Shown here: in pieces, positions 51,601 through 63,600 of the stretch
Layout of the letters: every line of letters starts with the position of its first letter
Numbering within the stretch: position 1 is the first letter of the stretch
Origin: Pithys albifrons albifrons
Lineage: Eukaryota; Chordata; Aves; Passeriformes; Thamnophilidae
Reading direction: 5' to 3'
Assembly (NCBI RefSeq): GCF_047495875.1
Contig: NC_092463.1
Coordinates: 8,512,622-8,576,621, forward strand
Length of the DNA stretch: 64,000 bases
Program-made: the position numbers and the translations under genes
Notes under the pieces: model-generated
Seen by the model: the letters and a program-made list of their open reading frames with translations, nothing else
What the model was told of the DNA's origin: nothing
Database searches by the model: none

Positions 51601-54600
51601 TGAAATTGTCATGATCTGGGAACATGACTTTCAATGAATATGTTAATAATTGGCAGATTAACTGAATCTTCCTGCTGTTTGTAAATAGGTGAGAGGGGAA
51701 CTCTGAAAATTTCTATCTCAAAGATGTGAGAAAACCCTAAGTAAAAGTTAGGTTAGAAATGATGATGTATTCCTAAGCTTGTTGTTTGTACGTTCTCCCC
51801 CTTCATCTCAAAAAAACTTTAAACCAAAAGCTGTTAAGCCAAGACTTACACCATGTAACGGAAGGCACGCTTTGACTTTGCAGATATTGATGAATGTGCA
51901 TCTAACCCTTGTGCTCAAGGAGGGACCTGCATTGATCGTGTTAATGCATTTGAGTGCATATGTCCACAACAGTGGATTGGAGCAACTTGTCAGCTTGGTA
52001 AGTAATTGTTTTCTGAAGTTTTGATGACCATTGGAGATTATTCCTAAGTAGTGAATAATGATGGATGTTGCTGGCGTGATGTTTATTGAAGAAAACATGG
52101 AATATTTGCATTGTTGTTGCTATCTTGGCTCCTCTTTAATAGATCTTAAAGCCAGAAGTTTCAGGTGAATCTAGTTACTTAAGCCCTAACTTAAACTTAG
52201 TTATAATGTCGCATAACTTTTCTGTTGCAAAATGCAGTGTTGGTGGTGGTAATTCCTTCTTCATGGTGGCAGAACAGTGACTTAAGCTTATGGGGACAGG
52301 AAAGGGATTTGCCCTGACTAACATATTACCTTTTTGAGTTTTGGCAAAGGGAAGAGTAAGATAACATGCATGTGCTTCTGTAGGCAAATAGGTATTAAAA
52401 ACCTGTGGTATGTAAATGGATTTAGTGCCCTACCGATGTATAATAAGAGCTTCTGATGCTTGGACTGCATGGACACTTTGCTTGGTGCTGTGGTAATCTG
52501 TTTCTGGGTTTGTTCTTTATTCTATTCTTTATTTTCTCTTCTTTCACAGATGCTAATGAGTGTGAGGGGAAACCCTGTGTTAATGCTTACTCTTGCAAAA
52601 ATCTCATTGGTGGATATTACTGTGACTGCATTCCAGGATGGACAGGAGTAAATTGTCATATCAGTTAGTATTTCTTTAGTATGTATGATGACAGTAGGAT
52701 GTGTTGTTCTTTAAAAAAATTTTCTAATGAGCAATAGTACACATACTTGTACAAGATAAAAATACCTGTTTGTCAGAATTTTTCTAACTTATAGTAATGA
52801 AAATTGAAAATACTGTTTGAAAACTTACTTTTAAAGGTAATTGGTAATAAAATGAGCTCAGTTATACACTTATATAACTAATATATCTCTCTACTCATTT
52901 GTACCTGTTTCTAAATGATATGTACTGATTCCATTTAAAATACTTGAATGCTAAAATGAAATTAACTGATATTTGACTCATTTTTTTAGTACATTGTAAT
53001 AGAAATATAGAATATATTTTTCTATTAGACAATTTTAAAATAAGAATCTCTTCAGACATCAATCTTCCTTGTTTTCTGTCAAAAAAATCTAGAAAAACCC
53101 TTCCAGAAAATAATTTTTTCTCCATTTTCTCTATTTTTATGCTAAACCTATACTTTACAGCTTAGTCTTCCAGTATAAATTTTAATGCTTTGCATATTTT
53201 ATCTATAGATATTAATGACTGTCATGGACAATGCCAGCATGGAGGGACTTGTAAGGTAACTCTTCCTTATGTTCCATATTGGACGTTAATTTTTTTCTGC
53301 CTATTTATGAATTCTGTAGTGTAGAATTACAGGTTGGCTAAATATTGAAAGTGTAGTATTTACTTGCAGACTCTTGCACCCATTTCACAAAATAATTGTG
53401 TGGTGCTATTGCTGTTCCCAAATCCAGAATAAAAAAATAACTTGAATTTTTTTGTGCAAATTTTATGAATAAACAAATCCTTCCATTTTCACTTCTTATC
53501 TCCCTGCCTCTGAAGGATGAAGTGAATGGTTACCACTGCTTGTGCCCTCGTGGTTTCACAGGAAAAAACTGTGAGATAGAAACAAATGAGTGTGAAAGCA
53601 ATCCCTGCCAAAATGGAGGCCGGTGCAAAGACCTGGTGAATGGATTCAGTTGCCTGTGTCCACAGGGATTCTCGGGAGTCTTTTGTGAGGTGAGGGCACT
53701 GGAGACATTACTGCAATGCTTCTCATGGATTGAATTCTTGAAAGAAATATATCTCTGGCTTTAAATGGGAGTAACCCAAGGCTGAAGCATTACTGACTAT
53801 CGTAGCTGTTACCGGATACTCTGAATAAGCAAATTTGTTGTGCAGTGCTGTCATAGTAGCAGTTAACACTTGAATTTGCAGCCTGATAAACTACAAGTTG
53901 TTGCACATAGGTGTTGGCCTTCCTAAGTGTTTTAAGGTATTCCTTAAAGTTGAAACATTTTTCTTTGCAATTATCAGGACCTGTGTCCTTTTGTTACACT
54001 AGAATGCTTTAGCTTCTCATCCTGATAACTCTGAAGTACATAACTGAATTACCCTTTGAGTAATCCTACTGCTGTTGCTAGGGCTATGTTAATTAGTAAT
54101 TATTTATATCATATAATGTAGATAATTAATGTAATTATTAAAGGAAGGCAGACACGCTCTCAGAACTTCGTTTGAGTTTGTTTTAGGAACATGTAGTTCT
54201 AGTGCTTAAGGATTCCAATGTGAAATATTGAAGTCCTAGTGATAATTCCTAAATTACTTCATAATAATGAAGATATTCTTCTTTCTGGAGAGGATGTTAG
54301 ACTTTTCAGTGTAAAATTATTTTGCATTAGGTATGCACTTTCTGGCTCTTGCTGATAGTCAAATCTGTGTAAGTGTTAAGCATAGCTAGACAGCATCAAC
54401 TGGAGGCATTAGGTTAGATTTTTGTTGGAATTGCTCCAGAATTTTTTTATGGAGGACATTGGAGTGATCTCTCTTAGACGCTGGAGCAATTTTATTCTGT
54501 TATTTTCATTGTTAAAGAAGCAATGCCTTCCTCTTATTCACAATTAAAAAGGGCTGCAGATACCAACCAATTTAATAAAACCTAATAGCTCATGAACCAT

Positions 54601-57600
54601 TTCTACATAAGGATCATAACCTGAGTGCATTACTCTGGACTGATTCATACAATACTGTGTAATTAAAGTTTTAGCAAATGTGCTTGAATAGGGAGGAGTT
54701 GGCTGCTTGCCTTGTGTGTTGCAGGAAATATCTACCATTGATTCCAGATGCTAAAGTACCAGCTACTGAACTTGCATTGGGAAGGGGAAATTTACACTAA
54801 TGGAAGGAAACAAATGGAGACATCTGATAGAGAAGATCTGAGAATCTTTCTCAAACCTTAGCTATTTTTTCATAGCTTGCTTTGAATGACAGCACGAAAT
54901 GGCTTGCAGAAAATTTTTCTATTGTAGCTGGAATTGTACATGCTCCTCTGAATTAAAATACTTAACACTATTTGAGTTCCTTCTGCTTTGGCTATTTTTG
55001 CATTTTTCTCCTATTTAGCTACTGAACTGCTAAAAATAGGTATCAAAACCCACTACTGGACTTAGTTTTATGCCTGTAAAGTTGAAAGCTATCTTTCTCT
55101 TAAGAGAAATGGGAAGGAAAAACTGACTTGAGGGGAGAAAAGCAATTCTTAAAAGTAACAATTTGGAGGAAAGATGCTGTGATGTAAAAATATCCCTTTT
55201 GCGGCTGCTTTGTGGAGTTTGAGACCAATTTAGGGCAGCACAAATCAGTGATTTTGTTTGTCAGTCTAAAGCAGAAAGCAGCAGAATTGTTTTGCCACAG
55301 CAATGTGTATGTTAAAGGTTGTGTGGTGACAGCTAGGTGTAAATTTTGCTCTCTGAATCAGATGGCAAGAGTTCAAAAGGTACCTCATACATTTGTGTGT
55401 AAATTGCGATGGTGGTGGTATTTGTAAGACTAAGGCCCTGAGCAGCTGGGTCTAAGACCTATTTTGAGCAGGAGGTGGGGAGTACCTGACCTCTAGAGGT
55501 CCAATCCAAGCTATGTGGTTTTATAAATTCTATGTATTCATTGAGATGGGAGCAGAAGTTGCTCTAGAGGATGGGATTTTGTTCAAGTTCTGTGTGTTTT
55601 AAGTCTCTTGCAGATTCAAAGCTGACAAGTACAATGGTATTTTTTTGTTACAGCACTTAGAATACAGGGGTGAAGGACAGAAGTGACTTAAAATGATCCA
55701 CAACAGTCACAATAAGATGTCTCCTAATGGCCTAAGTAATTCTTTGCTAAGTTATTGCAAATGTGGTGATTCAGCTTCCTCCAAAGAAGTATCCTCTTAG
55801 CAGTATCACAAAAGCTTGGTATTGGGATAGACTAAAGTAAGCTGCAGTTTCTCTTTAGTGCAGGATGGAATGCAGTATGTATGATTCATAAACCTTCTTA
55901 AAACTTGAGGTTCCTTGTACATTAGCTTCATCTGTGTCTTTGGCAAAGCAGATAATGCTGCTTACTCCTGGGAGATGAAGCAGCTGCTGCTAACTGTGGT
56001 CTCTCTTACAGATGGATATTGATTTCTGTGAACCTAACCCTTGCCAGAATGGGGCTAAATGTTATGATCTGGGAGGAGATTATTACTGTGCCTGCCCTGA
56101 TGACTATGATGGAAAAAATTGCTCTCATCTCAAGGACCACTGCAAGAACAATTCTTGTAAAGGTACCTGCTGTTGTCCAGAAATCTGTCATGATATATTG
56201 GTGGTACATTATTAAAAAAAATAGTATTGTTGTGAATAGAATAACACAGAAATGTTTTTATCGTACTCATTTGGACTTGGTAAAATAGTCAGGCTGTGAG
56301 AAGAAATGCTCTTTATTTATAAAGAGATAGATGTTAACTTATAGTTAATATTGAATTGTGATTAGTTTTAACTTTTGTGAAACTTTTTTAAAATTAAAAA
56401 CTGCCAATGCAGATCATTACTCTGATCTTATACTTCTCATTCTTAGTAATAGACAGCTGTACAATAGAAGTCTTCACTAATGCTACCCAAGAAGGAATCC
56501 GTTTCATTTCATCTAATGTTTGTGGGCCTCATGGACGGTGTATTAGTCAGCCAGGAGGGAATTTTACTTGTGCCTGTGACAGAGGTTTTACTGGAACATA
56601 CTGTCATGAAAGTAAGTAGCAGTTGTTCATAAAAGATTTTTTTTTCTCTAAAATTTTGTTAGTTTTTTAATGAAGCTTTACAGCATGAAATAAAACATTA
56701 AGATGTTAATGAAGTTGCATAGAGTGTTGTTTTGGATGTACGGCTTGAAATTCAGTTGCTTCTGGTAGCAGCTGTCTTTGTAGTGGTTCACACTCCTTCG
56801 TGGAAGAAAAACTGGTTTTAGTCCAACTTGAATGTGTCTGTGCCTACTACCTTTATGTACAGTCTTAGAAGTCTCTCCAAGCTGAGAATCATAAAGAAGA
56901 GACTGACACATTGACAGCACAGCTTAGGAGCATGTGTATGCTGCTCTAGGTGTTTTGTAAACACCTGGGTATTTTTGCCAGGTAAACTTAATGCTCTCAT
57001 TTGACTTGCTGCATGAGAGAGAATACAGCCAGAAACCATACCAGGCTTAAGAACAGACATTTGAGCCTTTCTTTTGTGTGGGTACTAATGCAGTAATAAC
57101 TTGGTGCTGCTTCCTCTAGAGACACAAGTCTACATCACTCCTCTAAGTGGAAAGAGCCTTGAGCAATGATTGTTGTCTTTTTGTTGTAGATATCAATGAT
57201 TGTCTTGGGAAACCTTGCAAGAATGGTGGGACATGCATTGATGAAGTTGATTCATTTAGATGTTTCTGTTCAAGTGGCTGGGAAGGAGAATTGTGTGACA
57301 CAAGTAAGTACTAAGTGTTGCCATGTCAAATATGACAGCTTTGTTGTAACAGAGATGGTTGGTATGTAGTTAATAATGGGGTAGTTTCTCTGTTCTATAA
57401 TTACAGTCTTGTTTGCAAAAGTATTTTCAGGAAGATATTTGGGTAGCTGCTCTAAAAGTCTAAGTTCCTTTAATAGGAGTAGAATCTGATTCTTTGGTAT
57501 AGTACAGGATTTATCTCAGGAGGAGAGGATATTTTTCTCATGGGGATAGGCAAAAGTGTTGGCCAAGAAGTGTACTAGGCCAGTTCATGGTTAAATCACA

Positions 57601-60600
57601 TCAGAGGAGGAAAGTCTGGTTGTTTTCTTTTTCTGCTCTGAATGAAGCCCCTTCTGTAACATGATGGCAAAGACTTTCTGAGACTTATTATAGGACATGC
57701 ATCACTTAAGATGTGAAATACAGATGGAGAAACTTTTGGCAGCTATTGCTGTCGAAAGAGCCCTTTTGTGTGGTCTAAATGAAGTTTGTTCTGAAATAAT
57801 TACGTTTCACCTATTAAAACATTTGTCTGAAGTGAAAAGTATTTTATCTAAAATTCACATTTGTATATGTATGTTTAATGTGTGTGTGTATATACACGTA
57901 CATATGTATGTATTTATATGGTTAAGCCACCTAATGGCTTTAACTCAGTGTTTTGAAACATAAATCAGGAGAAGGGAGCCTTAACTGTCTGATGTGGATG
58001 TCCTGTGTTGGGGTTCCTTTTCAGGATACTATGATCCCTACTGAAAAGCTTTTTCTGAAGTCCAGAATACAGCTGTTCATAAAAATTATTTGGTGCCCTA
58101 CTTAGAAGCCATACTGAATGGTCCTTCTAAATTGTCAGAAAGCCTTTCATAATTCATAATTGTTCTGTATGAAATCAGTTTTTTCCTTGCTTATGTAAAG
58201 ATAACCTTGTAATAATTTAGGACTGCTGTCTTCCTAAATAGTACAATGTTTCTTTATAGAGAAGTATTTTGTATTTTCTCATGGCCTTGGCTGGGCTAGA
58301 TCATCTAAGTTGAATAACTGTTTTTCTAGATTTCAATGACTGTTCTCCTAACCCATGTCACAACGGTGGCCGATGCATTGATTTGGTAAATGACTTCTAT
58401 TGTGAATGTAAGAATGACTGGAAAGGCAAAACTTGTCATTCACGTAAGTGTTCTTTGCTTTGATCTTTAGATTACCCAAAGATTTGTTTTCTTGCTTCTC
58501 ATGGGACTAGAGTTCCTGAAATTTAAAATAAAACAATTGCAGTGAAAAAATAGGCCCACTCTCATTACCTCTTCCAGTTTCCCAGTCACAAAACGGAACA
58601 CTTAAAAACTTATTCCTTCATGTAGTGAAACAGTTTTGTAAGAGATGTCCTTAAATTCCATTCTTTGGGTTGTTTAATACAGTAAGTGGAACTATAAGTT
58701 TCTGGTACTGGTGCATTTAAATGGAAATTAAAGCTGCTTTAATGTGATGTATAGGTGAATACCAGTGTGATGCAAACACTTGCAGCAATGGTGGAACATG
58801 CTATGATGATGGAGATACATTCCGCTGCTCATGTCCTCCAGAATGGATAGGAAGCACTTGCAACACTGGTAAGCTTTCTAACTTACCTACACTTGAAGCC
58901 AGAAGTTGAAAAGGGTTTAAATAATAAACTGTTTAGCAAATAGGCATGCTGTTCTAGCTGGCTAGTTCAGAGCTGTTCCAGTTGGGTGGTAACTGAAGTT
59001 TAATTTCTTCTACTGACCTGACCTGATACTGATTTTTAGGAAGCTGTTCTCCTCTGGCTGCATTTATGGTATTTTCAATGGCTTCTCCTAAGCAGTTTTA
59101 GAGCACTTGGATTTGTGTCTTGATTTCTCTGTTAGTCTTTGGAGGCCCTGTGTAAGGGTTTTCCTGGGAACTTTGTCCCCCACTTGGCTTACAGAATTTT
59201 ATAATGTGAATGAGTTTGTAATCGAGAAGTGTATGAGCAGGCATACTCAGGAAAACTGAAATGAAGTGCTTCTTCCTGGGGGATTTTCAGGGTTACTGCC
59301 TGCTGTAGGGAACTACTTTTGGTTTTTTTGGAGATTGAATGTAGTATATCATACATTTTTCTGAAAATGAAACTTCCATTAGGATCAAGAAGTTGGATGA
59401 AGGTAATTTAGTACAGGTTTTCTACTTTTTAGATACAATTCTGGCTTTTAATCAAAACTTAAAATTTAAATACTACTATTTTATTATAAAGAGCACCTCC
59501 TGATCTTGGTAACTCACTGCCAAACCAATGATTGAACAGTATTTGAAGGATGCTTACACAGATAGGGCGAAAAAATAGGTAATTCGTCTTTAATAAAATT
59601 TCATGGTTCAATTAAAGAATCGAATTGGGAGGATGGTGAAGGTGAGAGACTATTGTGCAATGTGACTGTTTTTGGAGTCTTTTGACCTTCTTGTGAGTCT
59701 TGAACTGTTGACTTAAATATTGTTTAGGTTTGCAGTATTGGCATATCCAAATGATAGACGCTCTGCTAAACAGAGACCTTTTCTGTTTTCAAAGCTAAAA
59801 ACAGCAGCTGTATTCTAAACCCTTGCATGAATGGTGGAACATGTGTTGGCAGTGGAGATTCCTTTTCGTGCATCTGCAAAGAAGGATGGGAAGGACGTAC
59901 ATGCACACAGAGTAAGGCTTTTCTCCTTTCTTCCCCTGCATTCCCCTGGGATTTTGGGAGTGTCTGGCAGAGAGTTGTTGACTGAAACAAAGCAAGTTTA
60001 TAAGGTTCATATGCCAAAATATCTGAGTCATTCAGAGTGGGAGGTAGGTAAAGAAGACGATGCTCGAGTAATGAATGAAGAGTTTGTCATGCTTCTTTTT
60101 TGTATCTAGTCTCTGCCAAAATAAGACACTCAGCCTTCTGTAAAAATATGATTTTTGGAAACATGTGCAGAGCAAAACCAATCCTCACAGAAATAGTAAC
60201 TTTAATAATGGAAGGTATATGGAAGGGCAGGCAGTAGCCTATAAGTAATTTTCTGAGCATAGCAGTTAACGACTTTGACATAGCAATACAATGAATTGGT
60301 TAGGTGGAATAAAGCCTGCAATTTTTTTTTTATTTTTTATCCCCCCCAAGGCACAACACTGGGCGAGGCAAAAATCTATATTTCAGCTCTGTTTTTACTC
60401 TAAGACTACTGTTGATAATGATAATTGAACTTTCTTTGCAAGTGTGGAAAAAACCATTCAATTCTGTAGTGTTTTTTCTTTGCTTTCCTTATCAAAGTGT
60501 CTTCTAAACTATAGTATTGTGTATTAGAAAATAAATTGGGCCATTAGTTACACTGGTCTGTATTCTTTTTTATTTTAGACACCAATGACTGCAATCCTCA

Positions 60601-63600
60601 TCCATGGTAAGTATATGAATTCCATGTCTGTACCTATTGTGAAAACAAAAGTGAGCACAGTAATATGGATTTCCATTCCAGATTAGAACTAGAATTTAGC
60701 CTCTAAAATATCTTAAAACCATTTTTTGCTGTGCCATATCTGTTCCTTGACAGCAACAAAAACCACAGAATAATCCTGAACTGATTCATGTATGAACAGC
60801 AAAACGTATTTTAATGTAGTCTCCATGCCAGAACTGACTAGTAAATTACAGTGATATGAAGTGAGTCAGAAGTGATAACATTTGAAGCATTTGAAATTGA
60901 GTAGAGTAAAAAATGAGAAATTGAAACCTGTTAGTTTACAATAAATAGTTTTAAGTGTCCTGCTAGATCAATTAGTATGTATAAATATACTTTAAAAACA
61001 AAGTGATATTTCTGGATGATACAATGGCAATATTTTAAATATAGAGGTTGATATTTATAGTGAAAGGGGAAAAAGACCAGTGTGTGGATGAACCTTTTTC
61101 TGTTGCCCATTCTGATGTCATAATCCATGTTTCATATGTTAAAAAAAGAATCAGACTTGAAAAAGCTTGAGCCTTCTTTGTGTTCACTTGAAATTGCTGT
61201 TCATTTCCTTGAGTTCTGTGGATGTACTTCCTCATGCAGTTGTAGGATGTTGCTGTTACAGCAGGCAGCTTACTAAGCAATATTGTTCATCTAGCATTAT
61301 ACTTTCTCATTTAAAGCTTCTGCTGCTGTTCAAGGGGATGATTTATTGCTATCAACAAAGTTTGAACTGGAAACCAATGAAATAATGGATATGGCTTTTT
61401 TAAGTAAACTTGTATTATGTATTAACAGTGACTTTTTAATTCTGCATTGTTGAATAGGAAGAAAGTACTGTGAATAGAGACAATGGAAATTTGCATTTGA
61501 ACACGCTGCCTGAGATCTATGGGTTTTGCTCATCTTTAGTCTAATGAGTCTACCCTGAGAATGCTTAGTGTAATGACAAGTTTATTAATTTTACAGTTAC
61601 AATGGAGGCATCTGTGTTGATGGGGTGAATTGGTTTCGATGTGAATGTGCACCTGGGTTTGCTGGTCCTGACTGCAGAATTAGTAAGTACCTGTGTGTGT
61701 AAAGGCCTGGATGGTTGTACTGTTCTGATGCACAATTTGGGAAAGAACACCTGGTGCCTGTTTTTGTTAGGTTAGTTGAATTCCAAATAACGAAGTAGGA
61801 GCCATCTGTTAGCTTGGTACTGACACCTTGTGAATATTGCGAAGTGCCTTATTTCATTCAGTGTAGCTGAAATGGCTTGGCTTAAATTATACTCAGAGAT
61901 TTGGTTTCTGGGTTTTGTTGGACAATTCTGAAGGTTCTGGGGTGCTAGCTTCATAGAAGCTTAAGTTTTAAATATTTCTCTTGATAAACAACTTGTTGGT
62001 AAGGATGATGTATATCGGCAGGTGTTCCACTTAACATTAGAAACCAAAATCCACTGAGAGTTTGCAGATGAAAACAAAAACACCAGGAGTACAGTGCTGG
62101 CATGTGAGTAACAGAAGTATTATAAAGGTCTTTCAAAGCTAGAAAACAAACCTGTTACACTGCAATTACTCTGAGGCTGAAAATAAGGGAGACCAACAGA
62201 CCCCCCAAACTGTTCAAGTGTTGTGGAAGAATCTGATGGGAGTGGGTTATAATTTGCTTGTGTCTGGGGGTCATTCTGGCTGTTTTTTAATGGAATTTTA
62301 CCATTTTGACTTGCATGGTTAGGTACCATATTTTTACTTTATTTCTGCTTTGGAAGATCAGCCTTTAAGTCTTCTGTAGCCTTGAGGCTTTTGGGCTTGG
62401 TCCTTCCACTCCATCAGTGTGGTGATGTGCTTTCAAGTTGAGACTTCATCCTCATTCTGGCATCTAGAAAATAAACCAGCACTTCTAGTTGGAGGGCAGC
62501 TGTAGCACTTGTAGAAGCACCAGCTTAGTGATCTCTGGATACAGAACCAGGGATGGCAGATTATCCTGTATCTAGATCTAGACACCCAGAAAGGGATTTT
62601 GAATTCTCCTTGGGTGCTCCCTTCCCCTTAAGGGTAGGATGTCATACATACAAATATTGTGCTTTTGTAACAGAACTGCAGACATTTTTTACTTGTTTGG
62701 ACTGGTATAGACTGATGGAGTAGCTCTGACAAAAATGTCTTTTATGGCTGATACAGAAACATAGTTAACAGTCACTTTTTTCAGCATACAGGGGCTGGAG
62801 TATCTTAAACATACACATCTTCAGGAGAGGAGGAAAGAGTAGTTAAACCCTACTAAAGCTTAGATATTTGTGTATTTAGATAAAACTTCATCTTAGTACA
62901 CTTTTGAAGGAAGCTCCAATAGAACCAAAAGCCCTTTCATATCCATTTGATTATTTTCCATTGCCTACATGTGTAGCAGTGTCATTACTGCCATTTATCA
63001 TGTTTACTTTCAAAGTCGAGTCATTTAAAGAGAGAAAATGAGCTGATACTGTGTATTGAACAAGAACCAGTGTTTAAACAGTCTTTCTGATGAGTGGAAA
63101 TGGGATTCATATTCAGTGGATGGATACCTTTCAAAAGATGCTTTGGAAGAGAAAGGTTAAGGTTGAAAATTAAGCTTTTGGTGCCTGTGATATCAGAAGT
63201 TGGTTTTTGTTGCCTTTCCTAGACTATTACCTAAATTAGTATTGGTCACTTCCCCAGGGTAAAAAATGACACCTTGCTATGCATCTGAATGCACTATGCT
63301 TCCTGCCTTTTTCCATAGATTTCTATGGCTAAGCCTCTGAATCTTTGAGGTTTTTTTAAGAGGCTTTTGTGTTATATATACCCTAAATTGATCTACTTGC
63401 TTATTGCAAGGTTATTAACGTTCATCAAATGTGTATTACAAACTAAACTGTTATTCTCCTGCCTTATGGTGACTTATATTGCTGTAAGTCACTTTTTTGA
63501 GCATTGTTGAGCCAATTCATTGTTCAGCTCTTGTACTGTGATAACTTCACGAAAGTATGTGCTTTTTTAGCAAGCCTAGAGGTCTGAGATTAGTGCCAGA

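Noticed and set aside
51134..51634. 166-codon minus-strand open frame in intron 8
   Set aside because: Not recognisable, partly encoded by the T/G-rich complement of an A-rich tract, and no promoter or conserved motif seen. Probably chance, though longer than expected in AT-rich DNA.
57877..57920. TG/TA-rich stretch that could be a microsatellite
   Set aside because: Imperfect and short; mentioned under exon 15 rather than called as a separate repeat.
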